Source of the DNA: Seriola aureovittata
Taxonomy: Eukaryota; Chordata; Actinopteri; Carangiformes; Carangidae
Length of the DNA stretch: 64,000 bases
Direction of reading: 5' to 3'
NCBI RefSeq assembly: GCF_021018895.1
Contig: NC_079364.1
Span: 3,032,401 to 3,096,400, forward strand
This document shows, one piece after another, positions 1-13,992 of this stretch (positions within the stretch are counted from its first letter, which is position 1; the number at the start of each line of letters is the position of its first letter). A program made the position numbers and the translations under genes. Under the pieces are notes generated by a model, which was not told the DNA's origin, did no database searches, and saw nothing but the letters and a program-made list of their open reading frames with translations.

Positions 1-621
1 AAAATCTCCACAGCCTATTATGTATGTTTACAGAGGGTTTGCAATAGAAGAGAGAAAAAGAAATACAGCATTCCCTTGCATATATTTCCATTCTCAACAT
101 CTACAGTGCCATTCAACATTTTGTGTGGAGAAGGAAAGAGAAAAGTCTGGCAGCAAAGCTGAAGCTTAAGGCAGTTCCCTGTCAGTTGGTTCATTCTCCC
201 AGTGCATGAGTATAGAAATGTGCTTTCACAGAACTGCTGCTGAAATAAGCTGCGAACAGCATCTCTTGAATGTTTAGTTTGTCAACATATGGGCAGAACA
301 AATGAACGGAGATACTGGGGAAAAAAACAACCTTAATGTCAGTAAACACACAAAAAAAATCCCCACACAGCTGTTGTTGGTCAATAGTTAGCTGTTGATA
401 AAAGAGGTACGGGGGTGTGGGGGGGGGGGGGTAAGGCATGAGCAATAGATCACACAATAACTCACATATCTGTATGTTAATTATGAATAAATTACCAAAG
501 CGATATATACGTCACATCCAACCCAAACTTCAGAAATGTGGAATACTGACAGTAATAATACAGGATAAAAGATTATAGCCTGTTACAGAGGCTACAGTGG
601 AGCTGTTTTAACACTTTCTTA

Positions 622-635
622 CCACTAGAGGGCAA
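622..635 (+). promoter_or_regulatory. CTCF-like motif
   Basis: CCACTAGAGGGCAA matches the CTCF core pattern CCASYAGRKGGCRS at 13 of 14 positions, oriented to the right. Similar strings also occur inside fish interspersed repeats, so occupancy is uncertain. Confidence 0.3.
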
Positions 636-2120
636 CAGAACAACAAAACAACCCCAACATGGCCGTTCGATCTCCACCGACCCTGGGGCTTTTAGCTCAG
701 TCCGCTCGCTAACTTCGTCCGCGTGCACACCTGTCGGCCACAGTGGGAGTGTTCAAGGTTTAAACCTTTCTTTTAAATCCTTAATACAGTGGCTTTAATT
801 AATTAAATATACTGATTAATGGACCCTGAGGTTTTGTGCGCTGGTGCTTAATTTAATTGAATCTGTGTTGTTAGATATGACATGTGAGAGATTACATGGT
901 GGAGGGGGAAACCCCGTGATAATAAAAGTTAATTTCTCTAGTCGATAGTTATTGTGGACGATAACAGTCTTGCTAGATAACAAAGACTGAAATTAAATAT
1001 ATTATTTTCTGGATCCCCCCAGTTCTTTACCCAACAGGTCCAAGGGCACCACTTAATGGACAACAGGGAACTCTTCCCTTAAACTCTTCCAACACCTGTT
1101 GAAAGCATTGCTGAAACACACCGAGGTCGCCAAGGCTACCAAACATGTCAGGCTGAATTAAAGGTATTAGCTGAACAAGTAACTAGCAGCAGTAACTTTT
1201 CCACATTAGACCTATTATATAAACTTTGTTGAGTTGTGTACTTAGATTATCCCAAATGTTTCCAGCAATTTTCAAATCTGGAGAAATTTGTCATTTTAAT
1301 CAAGGTAACATTTGGTTTAAGCCACTTCTTTTTAAAATAAACTTTTCAGATTTAGGTCATTTTTTTTTTAAGTATACACTTGAACCGGGTGGATTTTAGT
1401 CATCGGATGTCTGGATGTTTAAGTTATCAGAGAAACAAGCTGAGCAAATGTTGGCAGCCGCTCAGCTCACGGCCCCTCCAGGATGATTCCTAACATTCAG
1501 TGTTTTTAATCACCGGGTCCGTTTGTTCCGGAGAGGAGGCGACTCTGTAAAAAAATGGTGAAGATAACAACTCCCATGATCACCCACGCTACTTCACAAT
1601 GTCACCAAACTCTGTCTTTTGTTATTGGTTTTTATTGAGAGACTCTTACCAGCAAAAAATTACATATTGAGGATAAACGTATAAAATGGAGCATTAACAA
1701 AATATACAGCCATTTTAATGTATCTTAGCTTTGAATATTTTAATGTCATGAGGTTCCTACAGCTTCAACTAAGTGTTGGCATAGCTCTTCTATGATGTGA
1801 TAATGAGGCATTATCATACATGTGCGAAGCCCTTGTTTTCTTTTCTTATACTTGAAAGTTTTAATTACTTGAAATGTTACTTAAGGATGAATTTAAAGAG
1901 AAATCTGGGCTGAGAAGGTTGAATTATTTCATCATTAGAAGTTATACCAGAAATACAAACGCTGTCGGGATTCAAATTGAATCTTTAGACTGAAACCAAT
2001 GCAAATTTGATCAATTCCATAAGCCTTTAATCCCATCACAGCAGTGCTAATAACTGCAGGACAGCTAAACATAGCAATCTGATCAGGGGGTTACAGTAGT
2101 ACAACAACCAAAGTCAGTAG

Positions 2121-2265
2121 GAGGACACCCACAATCAGAGGTGAGATGCCAAGACACCCACATTTAAAGCCAGTAAACTGGCAGGACACCCACATGAAGC
2201 CGCGGTTAGATGCCAGGACTCCCACTTTTAGCAGTAAGACAGCAACAGGACATCCATGTTTAGTG
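2121..2265. repeat. Imperfect minisatellite, period about 32 bases
   Basis: Five copies of a GACAYCC/GACTCCC-type core start at 2124, 2153, 2185, 2217 and 2249, spaced 29, 32, 32 and 32 bases. The sequence between cores is partly conserved (gatgccag, cagtaa). The copies are diverged. Confidence 0.6.
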
Positions 2266-4047
2266 ACAGAGCAGCAATGGATATGTACGGCTGTAATAAC
2301 ACAGTACAGGACGGTGTAACCCCCCCCACCAACCCCATGGAGCAAAACCTCGGCCATTGTAGTCCAGCTTTGTTCACTCCAGCGCATTGCAATGTTCTAG
2401 CAAGACCCCTGGAGCAGAGCCCTGGCCTTAAACCATGGTGATGCTGCCACCGGAGAGGAGCATTTGAAGGGGATTGAGCCTCAGTTTATTGTGATTCTGT
2501 GGGGCTGTTAGCCATTGAGCTACTTACCCTGCCTCCTCCGAGTCATGGCAAAAACTGCTAAACAGCTTTCTCTACAAATTATTCGCCCATGTGATTGTTA
2601 GAAGAAGACTATTATTAATTAAGTTAACTAATGTATAATTAAGTGCTGAATATACTTTACATTTTGGAGCTTTAGTTGATAATCTCACTGAGAACAATTA
2701 ACAGCAGGATAATCTTACATCAGCAACATTACATGCATCTGATTTGCAGGAGTGGAAGTGGTGATTAAGGAAGAAGAAGCTCTGGGTAAGGACCAAAAAT
2801 AAAAAAAAACAGACACTATATAACCTCCATGTGGGAGAGTTGTCACAAGGGACGGAGGGAAATGTAAGAGAGTGGGATGGGTAATACTCTATCAGCACTG
2901 CTCATTTTTCCATCCACTTGTAAGACCAACAAAGAGTACGCCGACCTTCCTTAAAGGTCAGCGTATCTTATGTGAGACAAACTCACATTAACCTCTAATA
3001 GGTCAGCAACACAGATGAGCTTTAACGACGTGAAGAGGCTTTTACATCTAGAAAACTAACTTCCATTATGTGGTTGCGTTGTTCTGCTGTGGTTTCAACT
3101 CTGGCAGTTTTCCAATGCCGGTTTATTCCTTGTCTCAACCCGTCTTGCCTTGAAAAGAATACAGAGACGCCCTTTCTTTCTTTATTTTTTTTGCTAACAC
3201 AACTCGATTGTTAGTGTTAATGTGCAGTATGTGCCTCTCAGCTCCAGGCAAACAATCTATTCCTTTGCAGATCTATAAACATATAGATTTGTAGTTTCTG
3301 TAATGTCAGCAGCTTCGCCATGCGGTCACCTCCAGGTTGCATGTTCGAACACGTGTGTGTGTTCTATGCTCGATTGCTTTTTGCGCCATTAAATGATCAT
3401 TTCTCGTACTGACTTCACCCATTTCACCCTCTCTCTCGCTGGAGCCCCTGGTCTTCACCCTGTGACCCCACAGGACAAATACTGGGCTATTACTGTTTAT
3501 GAACCCCATTGTTCTGAAATGCTTGTAATGACAGTTTCGCTATAAAGATGAATTGCTAAGAGGCAATATACAAGTAGGCTTAACGCCGACCCTGACAGAG
3601 GTGCTAAGGCACCGGTATTACAAATAGATATGAGCATCCCGCATGTTGGCGATTGTTTTCCTTAAAAACTCATTAAAATATGTATTACATCCATCAAAAT
3701 ACATTACCTGTTTTTGTTTAATCCCTGCATTTCCCCCGTGGGTGCTGCCTTTTCAGTTTTGCATATGATAACGTGAACTTGCAGTTTCAATTTCGAAAAT
3801 GTGAAAGAAACCAGACAGACGCCAAGATCCTCATCTGTCACGCTACAAAATACAAATTGGGATTGTTCCATAGACGGAGAAGTGAGAGAAACTGAATTCG
3901 TGAATGCATATAATATTGATTTCAGCATCTGCTTCGCGCTGAAACAAGGTGTCCCTCTTGGTAGAGCTACTGAATGAGCCGAAAACAGAAAATAATTAGT
4001 CAACTTCTCATTTTTTTCCAAGTAATTGTTGTGGTACGTTCACACTG

Positions 4048-4048
<1 letters not shown>

Positions 4049-4082
<34 letters not shown>

Positions 4083-4087
4083 GGGGG
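4049..4087. repeat. (TG)n microsatellite followed by a G run
   Basis: About 16 TG units followed by seven or eight G. It produces spurious low-complexity ORFs on both strands. Confidence 0.95.
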
Positions 4088-5254
4088 TCGTTAATACACC
4101 ACTCCAGAGGGGAGGGAACGGTGAAGTAGGTACAAGAAAACAAACTGACTCGTCTGAGGTGAAAGGATTGACAATGCTCATATTCAAATGCAGGCGGCTT
4201 TTTAAACTCACTGGTGGATTTTTACTTCCATCTACAGGTCGTTTCCCGCATTGCACGTAAAGTCTCAACTGACCAAAGCTGCAAAGCTTAGGAACAGTAT
4301 TTCACTGAAGCAAGATTAAAAAAGAAAAAGGGGGGTGGGTGAAAAAAAAAACACCTTTTAAATTGAGTTTTAAATCATTACAGTGTGTCTTTTGTTAATA
4401 TTGCTGTTTGTTTGTTTTTATTCTCAAACTGCTGAATCCCCTCAAATGGGTATTGGGGCATCTTTAATACCTCACATAGTTGCTTCTGTAAAACAGCTGC
4501 TGCATGACCTGGATAAACAAAATGCTGCAGGGACAGCAGTAATAGCAGCATACTGCTGCCGCTATGTCAGAGACACTAGCAGGGACACAGGATAACTGAA
4601 GCACTGAGATCAGGACAAACAACTATCATCCCTATTGCCCATTAAACTGACGTCCAAGTAAACATTTTAATCTTCACTGATCCAAGCAAAGTCCAGGAAC
4701 AAACATTCATGTCACTGACAGATTATCGCGGCTGTTTCCAATGATTGGAATAATCTCTGAGTGAAAATCCATAGTTGATAAAAAACTGTACAACATGAGT
4801 AACGCTAAGTAGCCTGAGATGTAAAATACCAACTGTGTGGAATATTATACGACACATTACTCAGCATGAAGAACGGTTATTAAAGCAGACAGCGCTTTCA
4901 GACAACATTTCACTTCATTGTGCGGAGGACACGACGTGGGAAGTCATGCTGCGAGAAATCCAACCTGCAACAGGAAGCTTTAAGTGTAATTTCAGTTCTA
5001 ACATGTATATACTCTGGCAGCCGGTCGTATCTGTAACTGTGTTTTCAAACACATCATTCGTGGCAGGAGCGCGGTCACAGGGAGGAAACGGTGACGAGAG
5101 GATTTGTTGGGATTACACTGTAAAGGTGGGGGTTTGGAAATCCATCCATACCTGAACACAGTGAGGCTGAGAAATGGAAAAGAGGGGTCAACTGCAGGAG
5201 GCGCAGGCAACACACACTGGCTGCACAATTAAAAAGGGGGATTCAGACAAATAA

Positions 5255-5475
5255 GCGCAGGAACAGTTCAGACGCAGGCGGCCAATCGCAGGACGAGCCA
5301 GGAAGACATGAACACGCAGCTTAATCGGCGCATCTCTGAGGCGGCCGAGCTGCTTGACAAAATGATAGAGACTGACAAAGTGCAGCTGCGCCGCCAGAAG
5401 GGAAGATAAAGACTCGGCCGACGGGAGCCGACGGTTATAACCAGCAGAGCCGAGTTAATATGCGGCAGTGATTTG
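5255..5475 (+). promoter_or_regulatory. CpG-rich patch with CCAAT box and a 33-codon ORF
   Basis: CpG dinucleotides are dense here (roughly twenty in 220 bases) against an AT-rich background. A CCAAT lies at about 5282. An ATG at 5308 opens a 33-codon ORF ending in TAA at 5407-5409, in a frame open back to 5233. The peptide (MNTQLNRRISEAAELLDK... ending RRQKGR) is charged and helix-like, with hydrophobic residues at heptad-like spacing. I recognise no family. It could be a distal promoter, a small first exon or a chance ORF in a CpG island. Confidence 0.3.
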
Positions 5476-7990
5476 AACTTGTGATTGTTTTTGTCAGATT
5501 CTGTTGTCGATGTCTGCACAGAGGGAACACTGAATGCGTCTGCGGGGAACGTTCTTCAAAGACAAACTGAAATAAACAAATGCCGCTGGGACCAAGAGGC
5601 TTCACTCCTGAATAAATGTTTCCACAACCTAAGCTCAGTTTGTTCATGGCTTGCAGCCTAATATGTAATTTTCTCTGGTTATGGGTGCTAAGTGACTAGC
5701 ATCTGCTAATGGCAGCTAAATAGTAGAGCTAATGCTTGAATGTTAATCATCTGACCTTCCCCAAACACAGTAGTAAACGAGTGTATTAAGTAGTCAGACC
5801 CAGTGCCACCTGGACAACATTACAGTGCTGCTTGCAGGATTGTAAGAGAGACCATTCAATATTAATATATATTAATACATACATACATAACATCAAATTT
5901 TGAATAAATGATTGATTATTCTCAGTTGCCTGTGGGGTGGATGGCTGGATTATTTGCTTGATTTGAATGAATCGTGATGTGTTTTGATGTTTTAATGTCA
6001 TTTCCTCTTTGTGAAATTGTTCTGAAATGTGCTGTATAAAGTTCATTACTATATGTATGATTATTATTATTAAATGAGAACATCGGCTACCACTGCCTTT
6101 ATGCTGTATTTCATATTTATACATATTTATAAATTCTACCCGTGGTATCTGCAGTAAAAGTTCATTACATTGCCGTCAGCAGGCGTTGCGACTGGACAGG
6201 GCGAGCTGCACGCTGCGTGCTGCGTGCTGAGCTGAACGAATGAGACGAAAAAATGTGAACAACAGCACAATTTAATCTTTTGCCTTCAGTTCAATTTCAA
6301 GCAGACACACTCTCCTTGCATCCTAGGTTCATAAACATGGAGGAAACACGAACTATCGGCAGAACGACCTGTAAATAAACTATGTTAACAACAAAATCCT
6401 GATGGTTTTGTGTAAACGATGTTAACCAGAGCGAGGCACATTCACAGCATGAGAAACCGGCTCCTCAGCCTGTTCCACTACATGTCGCGCCAGAGGGAAG
6501 AAAACTTCAATTCCCTATTAAGGAGATGTGGAGGACACTCCGGCATAACTCTGGCTGTCCTGACAACCTGCCGCTGCGTGCCTGTGACAGGTCCAAGTAA
6601 ATTGGGGCTTGGACCTGCAGGGTCCCACATAACTGAACGGTTCTGAAGGCAGGCAGGTCCCTGCCGTGGCTCCGCTGAGCGGTCGGGAGGCCCCCTATTT
6701 GCCGGGTGGGGAGAGAGAGACACTCAGACAGGAAGTAGCCTGGCGCAGCTGTCATGTGATTGTGCCGGCGTCAGACACTGATGGTGTGTGAGCTTTACTT
6801 CGGCCAGAGTGATGAGGCATTACCGAAGCTCTTTGTTCCAACTAAGCAGACAGAAAAGGAGAAGTCAGCAGTCCTGCCCTCGCCGTCACAACACTCAGCT
6901 CTATTGAATGTGGCATCACCAGCCAGCACTTTGTGAAGTGTGTGAGGTGATTTTTCTTCTACAACCACATGACTCTGAATTGTGTTTTCTTGTCTCGTAG
7001 ACAACCGTCTTTGGAAGATTATTTAGACTGGAGTCACAGAGCCGTTATATAAATAAATATCTGCTGAACATTTCTATTGTTCATTATCCTCATAATTAGG
7101 TGTACAGCCCAGATCACAAGCAAATGCATTACAGCAATAATGAGTGTGATATATATAGTATCACATTTCTTAATACATTTTACTAAATTGTCCAATTCAG
7201 AAATGCAGCAATTCAAATATTTGATTTTTAAGTTTACAGCAGATGGTTATAAATATGATTTTAAAAAAACTAAGCAATTATCATATGTTCTCATATGTAA
7301 GTGAATTATCTCCACAGCCATTGGACTGATCGCCAGGACACTTCTGATGTCAGAGGGTGAAGTGGATTTACGCTCGTTAATCCCGTTACTTTTCCACTAG
7401 GAACCAAACTCAGTTAACATTATACATTATTCTACATTAACCCACATGAAAATACGTTTTGTTCAGGATGTGTCATACCTGACATCTGCCTATAAATGAT
7501 CAATGACTAATAATCTGAATAAATAAAAAGATTAGATTAGTTTATTTTCCTTCTAAAGCTGTTAGAAGCATTTGATTCCAGGAGGCTTGTGTTTCCTGCT
7601 GGGCTGCCCTCGCCTTCACCAGAGGATAGATCTGTAATCCTTTCCTATTCAAACTGTGATCACACAGTAAAGGAGACTAATGGGAGTCATTAGGTCTCTG
7701 ATTACTCTAAATGGTCATCTAATAACCAAAAAATGAAGAGAAATTTTAAAAGGGGCATGTTCACCATATGCCGGTCCCTCGTGATATTCCCATATTCAAA
7801 GGTGATAAAGCCCCAATACGGTTGTGTTAATTCATCAGTGGCCTGACGGACACCGGGAAGCCGTTTCCCAGTCAATATCTAAATACTGGTGGGAAGTGAC
7901 GTAGGAGAAGACTCTTGATACGCAGAAGGGACAGTTCAGCATCATTTCAACATCATAGGGTCTGAAACAGCCTCATGGTGGCGCCCCGGA

Positions 7991-8095
7991 GCTCTCTCTC
8001 TCTCTCTCTCTCTCTCTGAACTTATATACATATATATATATAGATATATATGTATATATACACACACATATAGATAGATAGATAGATAGATAGAT
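7991..8095. repeat. Compound microsatellite (CT)n, (TA)n, (CA)n, (GATA)n
   Basis: A CT tract at about 7991-8018 is followed by TA-rich sequence and a short CA tract, ending in a TAGA/GATA array to about 8094. Confidence 0.95.
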
Positions 8096-8263
8096 TTTGG
8101 CTCTTGTACCAAACGATCATGTTCCTTTATGAATATGATTATGATTTGTTGGCCGAGGCGTCTCTGTAACACATTTTACATTCATCAGAAAAATTGCAGC
8201 TCCTGTGATGTGCATACTGCACTTGGCCACAATCATATTTCTATTAAATGTGCAGTAATGTTC

Positions 8264-8330
8264 TATATATATATACACAGACACACACACACATATATAT
8301 ATATATCTATATATATATATATATCTATAT
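8264..8330. repeat. TA/CA microsatellite
   Basis: Alternating TA runs flank an ACACAC tract, about 170 bases to the right of the compound repeat at 8.0 kb. Confidence 0.9.
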
Positions 8331-8980
8331 GCATAAATACACATGGACTGAGGCTGAACTCCAGCATAAATCTAAGCACAATGAGTCCAAAACATCCTGC
8401 ATAAAATTAAACCAAAGAGCGAAATGATTGAAAATACAGAAAATCAGTTTAGATTCTCTCATGTAAAGCAAGGTCACAGGAAATGGTGCATGACTGCCAA
8501 GCATGGAAGGTGGACATGGTTCACAGCTTATACAATTATACACACTTTGAACACAATCAGCTCTGTGCTCACTGGCACCCTCTCTAATTTTAGGGACAGG
8601 TGTTCTCTTTCTTCTTCATATTCCCTCACTGCAGCAAAAAAAAACCCCAAAAAAACAAAAACAAAAAAACATCTTCAGCAGTTATGTCATGCTCACGTAG
8701 CGCGCACATACGCTGTTCTTTGACATGCTTCCAGAGCAGTCAGCATCATGCCAGAGGAATCTGTCTGTTTTTGCTATTCTGAGGTTATAAAACTGCACGT
8801 GTCCCTGCAACAAACAAAAAAACACTCTCAGCTGCATGAGGTGCTGTTAGCAGTGAAGTGGCCTTTTGGTCTTTGTGTCCGTGGAGCTGCTGTGATTGTT
8901 TCAGATTATAACACATTACTGTTAGATAAAAATAAATCCTCCTGTGGGAGTCCTGGAGGTAATGTAATATAAGAACATTT

Positions 8981-9034
8981 AAAATAATAATAATAATAAT
9001 AACAATAACCATTATCATCATTTTTATTTATTCA

Positions 9035-9065
<31 letters not shown>
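8981..9065. repeat. AAT/ATT trinucleotide repeats
   Basis: An (AAT)n run at about 8981-9001 is followed by a (TTA)n run at about 9036-9065. The two are inverted relative to each other and could form a weak hairpin. Confidence 0.9.
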
Positions 9066-11794
9066 ATGTGGGTTTAAGCTGTAATGAGTTGTCATGGCTC
9101 TCACTCTGGTACTGTTTGGATAAAATGATTTATTCACTGACATACTGAGTGCTGGAGGAAATGTGAAGAAGAATAACAGACATGTAAATATAGAAATACA
9201 GAAATGAATAAATTGTGCAAGGTGTCATGACGGCTCTGATCCACAGGGTGGAGCCATTTAATAACGTAAGTATAATTACTCCTCTCAACAAATGGACCCT
9301 CCATATTTTATTTCTGTGTCATTTTCTGATCGTGTAAAAGTTTGACTCACAGATAAAACACTGCTGATCATAACCCATATAATTCATGCCTGTTTTTCTC
9401 CTGCGTTTATTAATATTGGTGTAAACAAACCCTTGCAGCTACAGAACATATTAAGTTTTGTCATGTGCTTTTCCTTATATATAAAAGACTAAATATTTTG
9501 AATTTAAATTGTCCCTTCACTCCTTTGTTCGTGAGCAGATTATGGATTGTGCCACTAATTAAATGAGGATATACTGTAAATTAAATTAAGATGCGTTTCT
9601 CCTGATGCACACTATTTAACTCAGAGTTGATTTTACTATAATGATAAATAGTAAAGATGAAAGGAAACTTCTTGCTCCACATCTGATACCTTCGTTATAA
9701 CTTCCACCAAATAAATTATACCGACCAAATAATATTATGTCAGTCATCAGTCATGAAAGATTCACTGCTGTGGTCTTTGTGGCAGCACTGTGACAACGCT
9801 CATCAAATATGGATCTGAGAGAACAACTGGGGACGAACTTCTCGTTCTAAGTGGACAAACTGTCAGAACCAGAAAACGTTCCGCTGCCTTCAGGACGACA
9901 GCAGGGTGTGGAAGTTTAATTAAAACATGAAAACCGCGCTGATCTTATCCATACAGTGCGCCTAGACTTTTACACTTCGCTGATACAATGTGCGCTTTAA
10001 CCCCCCCCCCCCCCGCTTTAAATGCGACCGTTCTGGAGATACAGTTTATTAAAGGCTGGGAAAACATTAAGTCTCATTACTGCGTGCATATCTGGCTGCC
10101 AATCAACCATCATCTTTTCATCCAGCCGCATCGTTGCCATTCTTCACACATTCTTAGTCACCATCTGTCAAGAACTGAATAATTGAGCACCATATCTACC
10201 ACTGGCTAACATTTGCTTTACTCCAGTTCTGCGAGGGCCGTCCTTGTGCTTTTATATCTGTGCTGTGACACCGATAATCCAGCAAAACAGAAACAGAAAC
10301 TGCGCTTGTGTTGTAAGTAAGAAAAATCTGTGTTTTCTCTACTTTTAGTCTGGTGTTTTAAAAACCCTGTGGCAAACATCTTACTCAAATAACTTCAGCT
10401 CTGTTCTTTTCTGGCTCGTACCTGCACGGTTCACCTTGCGTGCAGCTCAGCGGTGACGTGTCGGCAGATGCGAGCGGTTGTCTTCGCAAAAGGCATTTTG
10501 TTCACAAGGGTTTCTCCTGGATTTGCCCTAATTAGCCACCCTGCTTGTCTCTGATGCGACTCCATGATTCATGACAACCCGCGTCAACGCTGTTAGATTT
10601 AACCTGGAATCACTGTGTACTGTGCCATACCTGCTTTCTAGAAAACAAATCACAGATCTAGAAAGATGTCTCCTGTTGAGTGTGATGAGAGTGTGTGATG
10701 ACTGTAGCGTGAGCCGTGTGACAAGGACACAGAGATAAGTTGATGTGTTACTGTAATTTCTTTTGTACGTCCTGTCTCTGCTCGGCGCCGTCACACGTCT
10801 TCAAAGTGCTACGAGAACCAATTAAAGGTCACTGTGAAGTGCGGCGGAATAAATATTCTCAGTCAATAACTGTAGTTTTTAAATATTCCACGAGTGATAC
10901 AAATCTTGGTGGGATTCTGATTTAAAATATTTTTATAACATGCAACCTGCATTAATTGAGTTTAATTGAGTGTAACGAGCTATAACCACAACATTGATTG
11001 AACAGTTTTTATGTGTTGGCAAAGACTTGGTTATTAATACACCAGCAAACACGGAGCAACATTAGCTTTCATTTGGAGCCATACTTATTATATATAATAT
11101 ACAGTACATTCTCCTCGCCACCGGCAAACCTGCAACTATTTTTTTAAATTTTGACTTCAGTGCTTGGCAGATAAGTTTGGGTAAAATAAGGTTCAGGTAC
11201 AAGAAAGTTTTGCTTACTTTTATGTAATAAAGTAAGACCAAGAAACAACCAGCAGCTTGAAGACGTATAGGGTTCCCACTGAGTGCATTAAAGAAAATGC
11301 AATATCTTAAAATCAATGTGTTTTTTTTTATGCCCAGTGAAGAGAACCAAGCACCAGAGAGAAATAGTCTCTTGTTGGTGCCAGTAAAAACTGTTGCAGC
11401 AGCATATTTTGACAGTTAGGTGCAGCGTGGAGAGAAAAGACCATTTAATAACCAAGCCAAGGCGGCAGGAAACAAAGACATTAACAAATTAATTCACCAT
11501 AAGTTAAAGGTTTTACATGTTGTCCTGAACTGGAGGAAGAGAAAACTGTAAGTGATAAGGATTTCAGTGGTGGTGATGATGGAGTCACGGAGCTCGAATA
11601 CGATATAAACTATGACAAAGTCAGACTCGTTCTCATTAAGCGTGAGGAGTCTCCCATGCAGCCCTCACTGGATTTGTCTTTACTTATTTATGGATGAATC
11701 CTTGTGTGTTTTTTTAATTTGCATGTAATTTATCCGTATTCACAGAAAAACGTCAGTCTGATTTCATAACTGTGAACTTCAGGCCCTTCAGGCT

Positions 11795-11865
11795 TCCACG
11801 CGTAGCGCCGGGCGCGAGCAGCAGAATCCTCTTTACAGCCGACCGCTGGACTCGCGCTCTCTGAA
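11795..11865. promoter_or_regulatory. Short CpG-rich patch
   Basis: About ten CpGs fall in 70 bases (ccacgcgtagcgccgggcgc, then gccgaccgctgg and ctcgcgc) in an AT-rich setting. It may be a distal promoter or first exon upstream of lingo1, but no clean splice donor was identified beside it. Confidence 0.25.
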
Positions 11866-11904
11866 TAAGTTGGTTGTTTGTGGGGCTGCAGCAGCAGACT
11901 TACA

Positions 11905-11925
11905 GGGGGGGGGGGGGGGGGGGGG
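11905..11925 (+). repeat. 21-base G run
   Basis: Uninterrupted G tract after 'tgcagcagcagacttaca'. It can form a G-quadruplex and is a common sequencing-error site. Confidence 0.95.
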
Positions 11926-13992
11926 TATTTTGGTAAAACCCCACCACGTGTTTAGCAGCTGCCTGAGAGACACTTAACGCTGCAGAGATAGCGGCTCTGA
12001 AAACGTACATGACACGGTTTGGTGTTAAGTCCTCACTCGACAGGCTTAACGGAAAAAATTTACCCTAAGTGTCCGAGTACTTTCACGTCTTTTTTTAAAC
12101 CGTTATGCCATTTAGTAGAGTTTTATTACCTCTGTGGACGTCTGGGTAAATGTAGACTAGATTATGTCACATTGACCTATTCGTAATGATCGCTATGAAA
12201 TTAGTAATGTCAGTAATTGTAAGAGTAGGCGACAGGGCGAGACCTCGTTGATATCCTGCTTTCCCTCCACTTTATAATCTACTACTTTTTCCAACAGCTG
12301 GCTCACATAAAATGAAGAGATGCTACTGACAGCCCGTCTGGGCCTTACACCTTGATATCTGTCATGAAACATAGATATTTCCGGCTATTTTAATGACTGC
12401 TCATACTCAGAAAATCAGCTACTCCTCTTTAAATAAAATGTCAATAGAGAACTAGGAGAAAAGGTAAATAAATCAGGGAGTGTATCTTAAAGCTGCTAAG
12501 TTGTTTGGCTGGGGAGAAGACAGCTGACTGGTGATTGGCTGAGAGGCGAAAGAAGCCTTCCAGGTTGTAGCTTGACAATGTCTCGTGCCAGAGATTTAAC
12601 CGCTCAACCGATCATGAATTTGTAATGTGTTCATGTCCACACAGAGCACAGTGCCACGACCAGATTAACAGCACAATCGCACTGATTGCATTTGTGAATG
12701 TGCTTTTTTAAATGTATGTGAGAATGTTTTGGTTTATTTTTTACTGTAAAGAGCAGATGTTTGTTGCAACTCAACATTTCTTCCTGAAAGGAGTTCGCAT
12801 GAAAGCAGGGATTTAAGATTCTGTGCCTTGACTCACTTATTTTAAAACATTGTATAATTTGGTTGTTGCAGGTGATGTTAAGTCAACTATTTAAAATGCT
12901 CAGGCACGGAGACCCCGGAGCAGCCGCGAAGCTCAGGCACAGATGTTTACAAGCATGCACAGCAATTTAGTGTGCCCACACTGTATTCATTCAGTTTGTG
13001 AATTAAGTATGTGGGGTTAAAAATAAGAACCTGATCAGTTGGCAACAAGCCCCCAGGGACAGATCCGAGCCGAGCCGAGCAGCGGCAGAGCGGCCAAAAT
13101 CTGAAGTGCAGGTCACCCTGGAGTCAGGGTTCATAAGTAAGACTTGTTTAAACTATGTGGGAACTCCTGATTCAAAAGAGACTGAACTGACTGTCCACGA
13201 CCCGTCTCCTCTGAGCAGCAACTGTCCAATCACAGCTTGCGCACAGCAGAGCTCGAATGCTTTGGATTTGATGAGCAAAGCTCCTTCCACTCGTCATTTT
13301 CCAAAACCAGGAGTACAGGAGCAAAAGTCCGCTACAGCAACCCTCGCCAAAGCCGTTACCCGAGATACGGTTGGGTCAGTTCATCCACATCCTAAAGCCT
13401 TTCCTCTTGTGACCTTAAAAATGAAAACGTACTTGCTTAGCGCACTTGTCATCATAAGAGTCATGGCATTACATTTTGTTCCTATCAACACTAGGACTAG
13501 CTTCACGCTGCTTTGGAAAGTCTTAGTCTCTTAGCGTGACGTCATGTATGTAGCCATCAAGTACATATTTAAGACCCCAGCTGAGGTGAGTTTAATTACA
13601 TAGCTAGCTGACTAGCTAACCGATGAAATCTGCCATAGAGAGTCATTTCAAACAGCAACAATTGACAGCTGAGGGCTAGAAATGTTTTCGTCTGCCATGT
13701 TTTCAAAAAATAAATAGGAATTTGAAGTGATAAATCTGCCGCTGTTAAGTGCAATGAATGTCAAAACTGACAGGCATAGCAACAGTAACTAAGGCACGCT
13801 GAGCTTAACCAATGGTCAGTTTATCAAAAGTTTGAACCATTATGTCTGATATATATTTTATAGGCCATCAACAGCTGCATGAACATACCGTTTGGGTTTT
13901 ATTGATGTTGGCGAGCAGTCTGCCAAGCAACGCTGCAGACAGACACTAATGCAGATGCAACTCAGAGGGAACCACTGCCAACTTTTTTTTAG
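11926..13992. other. Non-coding DNA
   Basis: No gene is recognised. A 142-codon ORF at 13106-13534 has no recognisable domain. Short AGCT-type repeats (agctagctgactagctaacc) lie near 13.6 kb. Confidence 0.55.

Larger units (their letters stand above)
1..5254. other. Upstream non-coding DNA
   Basis: No gene is recognised. The stretch holds a G run at 419-431, a CTCF-like motif at 622, a small CpG-bearing patch at about 662-735, a 32-base minisatellite at 2121-2265 and a (TG)n tract at 4049-4080 followed by a G run. The remaining sequence is AT-rich with short ORFs lacking domain features. Confidence 0.6.
5476..11794. other. Non-coding DNA with simple repeats
   Basis: No gene is recognised. 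It contains a CT/TA/GATA microsatellite cluster at 7.99-8.34 kb, ATT repeats near 9.0 kb and a C run at 10 kb. Most is AT-rich. A moderately CpG-bearing stretch lies at about 6480-6720, with short ORFs that show no domain. Confidence 0.6.

Noticed and set aside
13106..13534. 142-codon + strand ORF
   Set aside because: No family resemblance and no promoter or splice support; ORFs of this length occur by chance in 64 kb.
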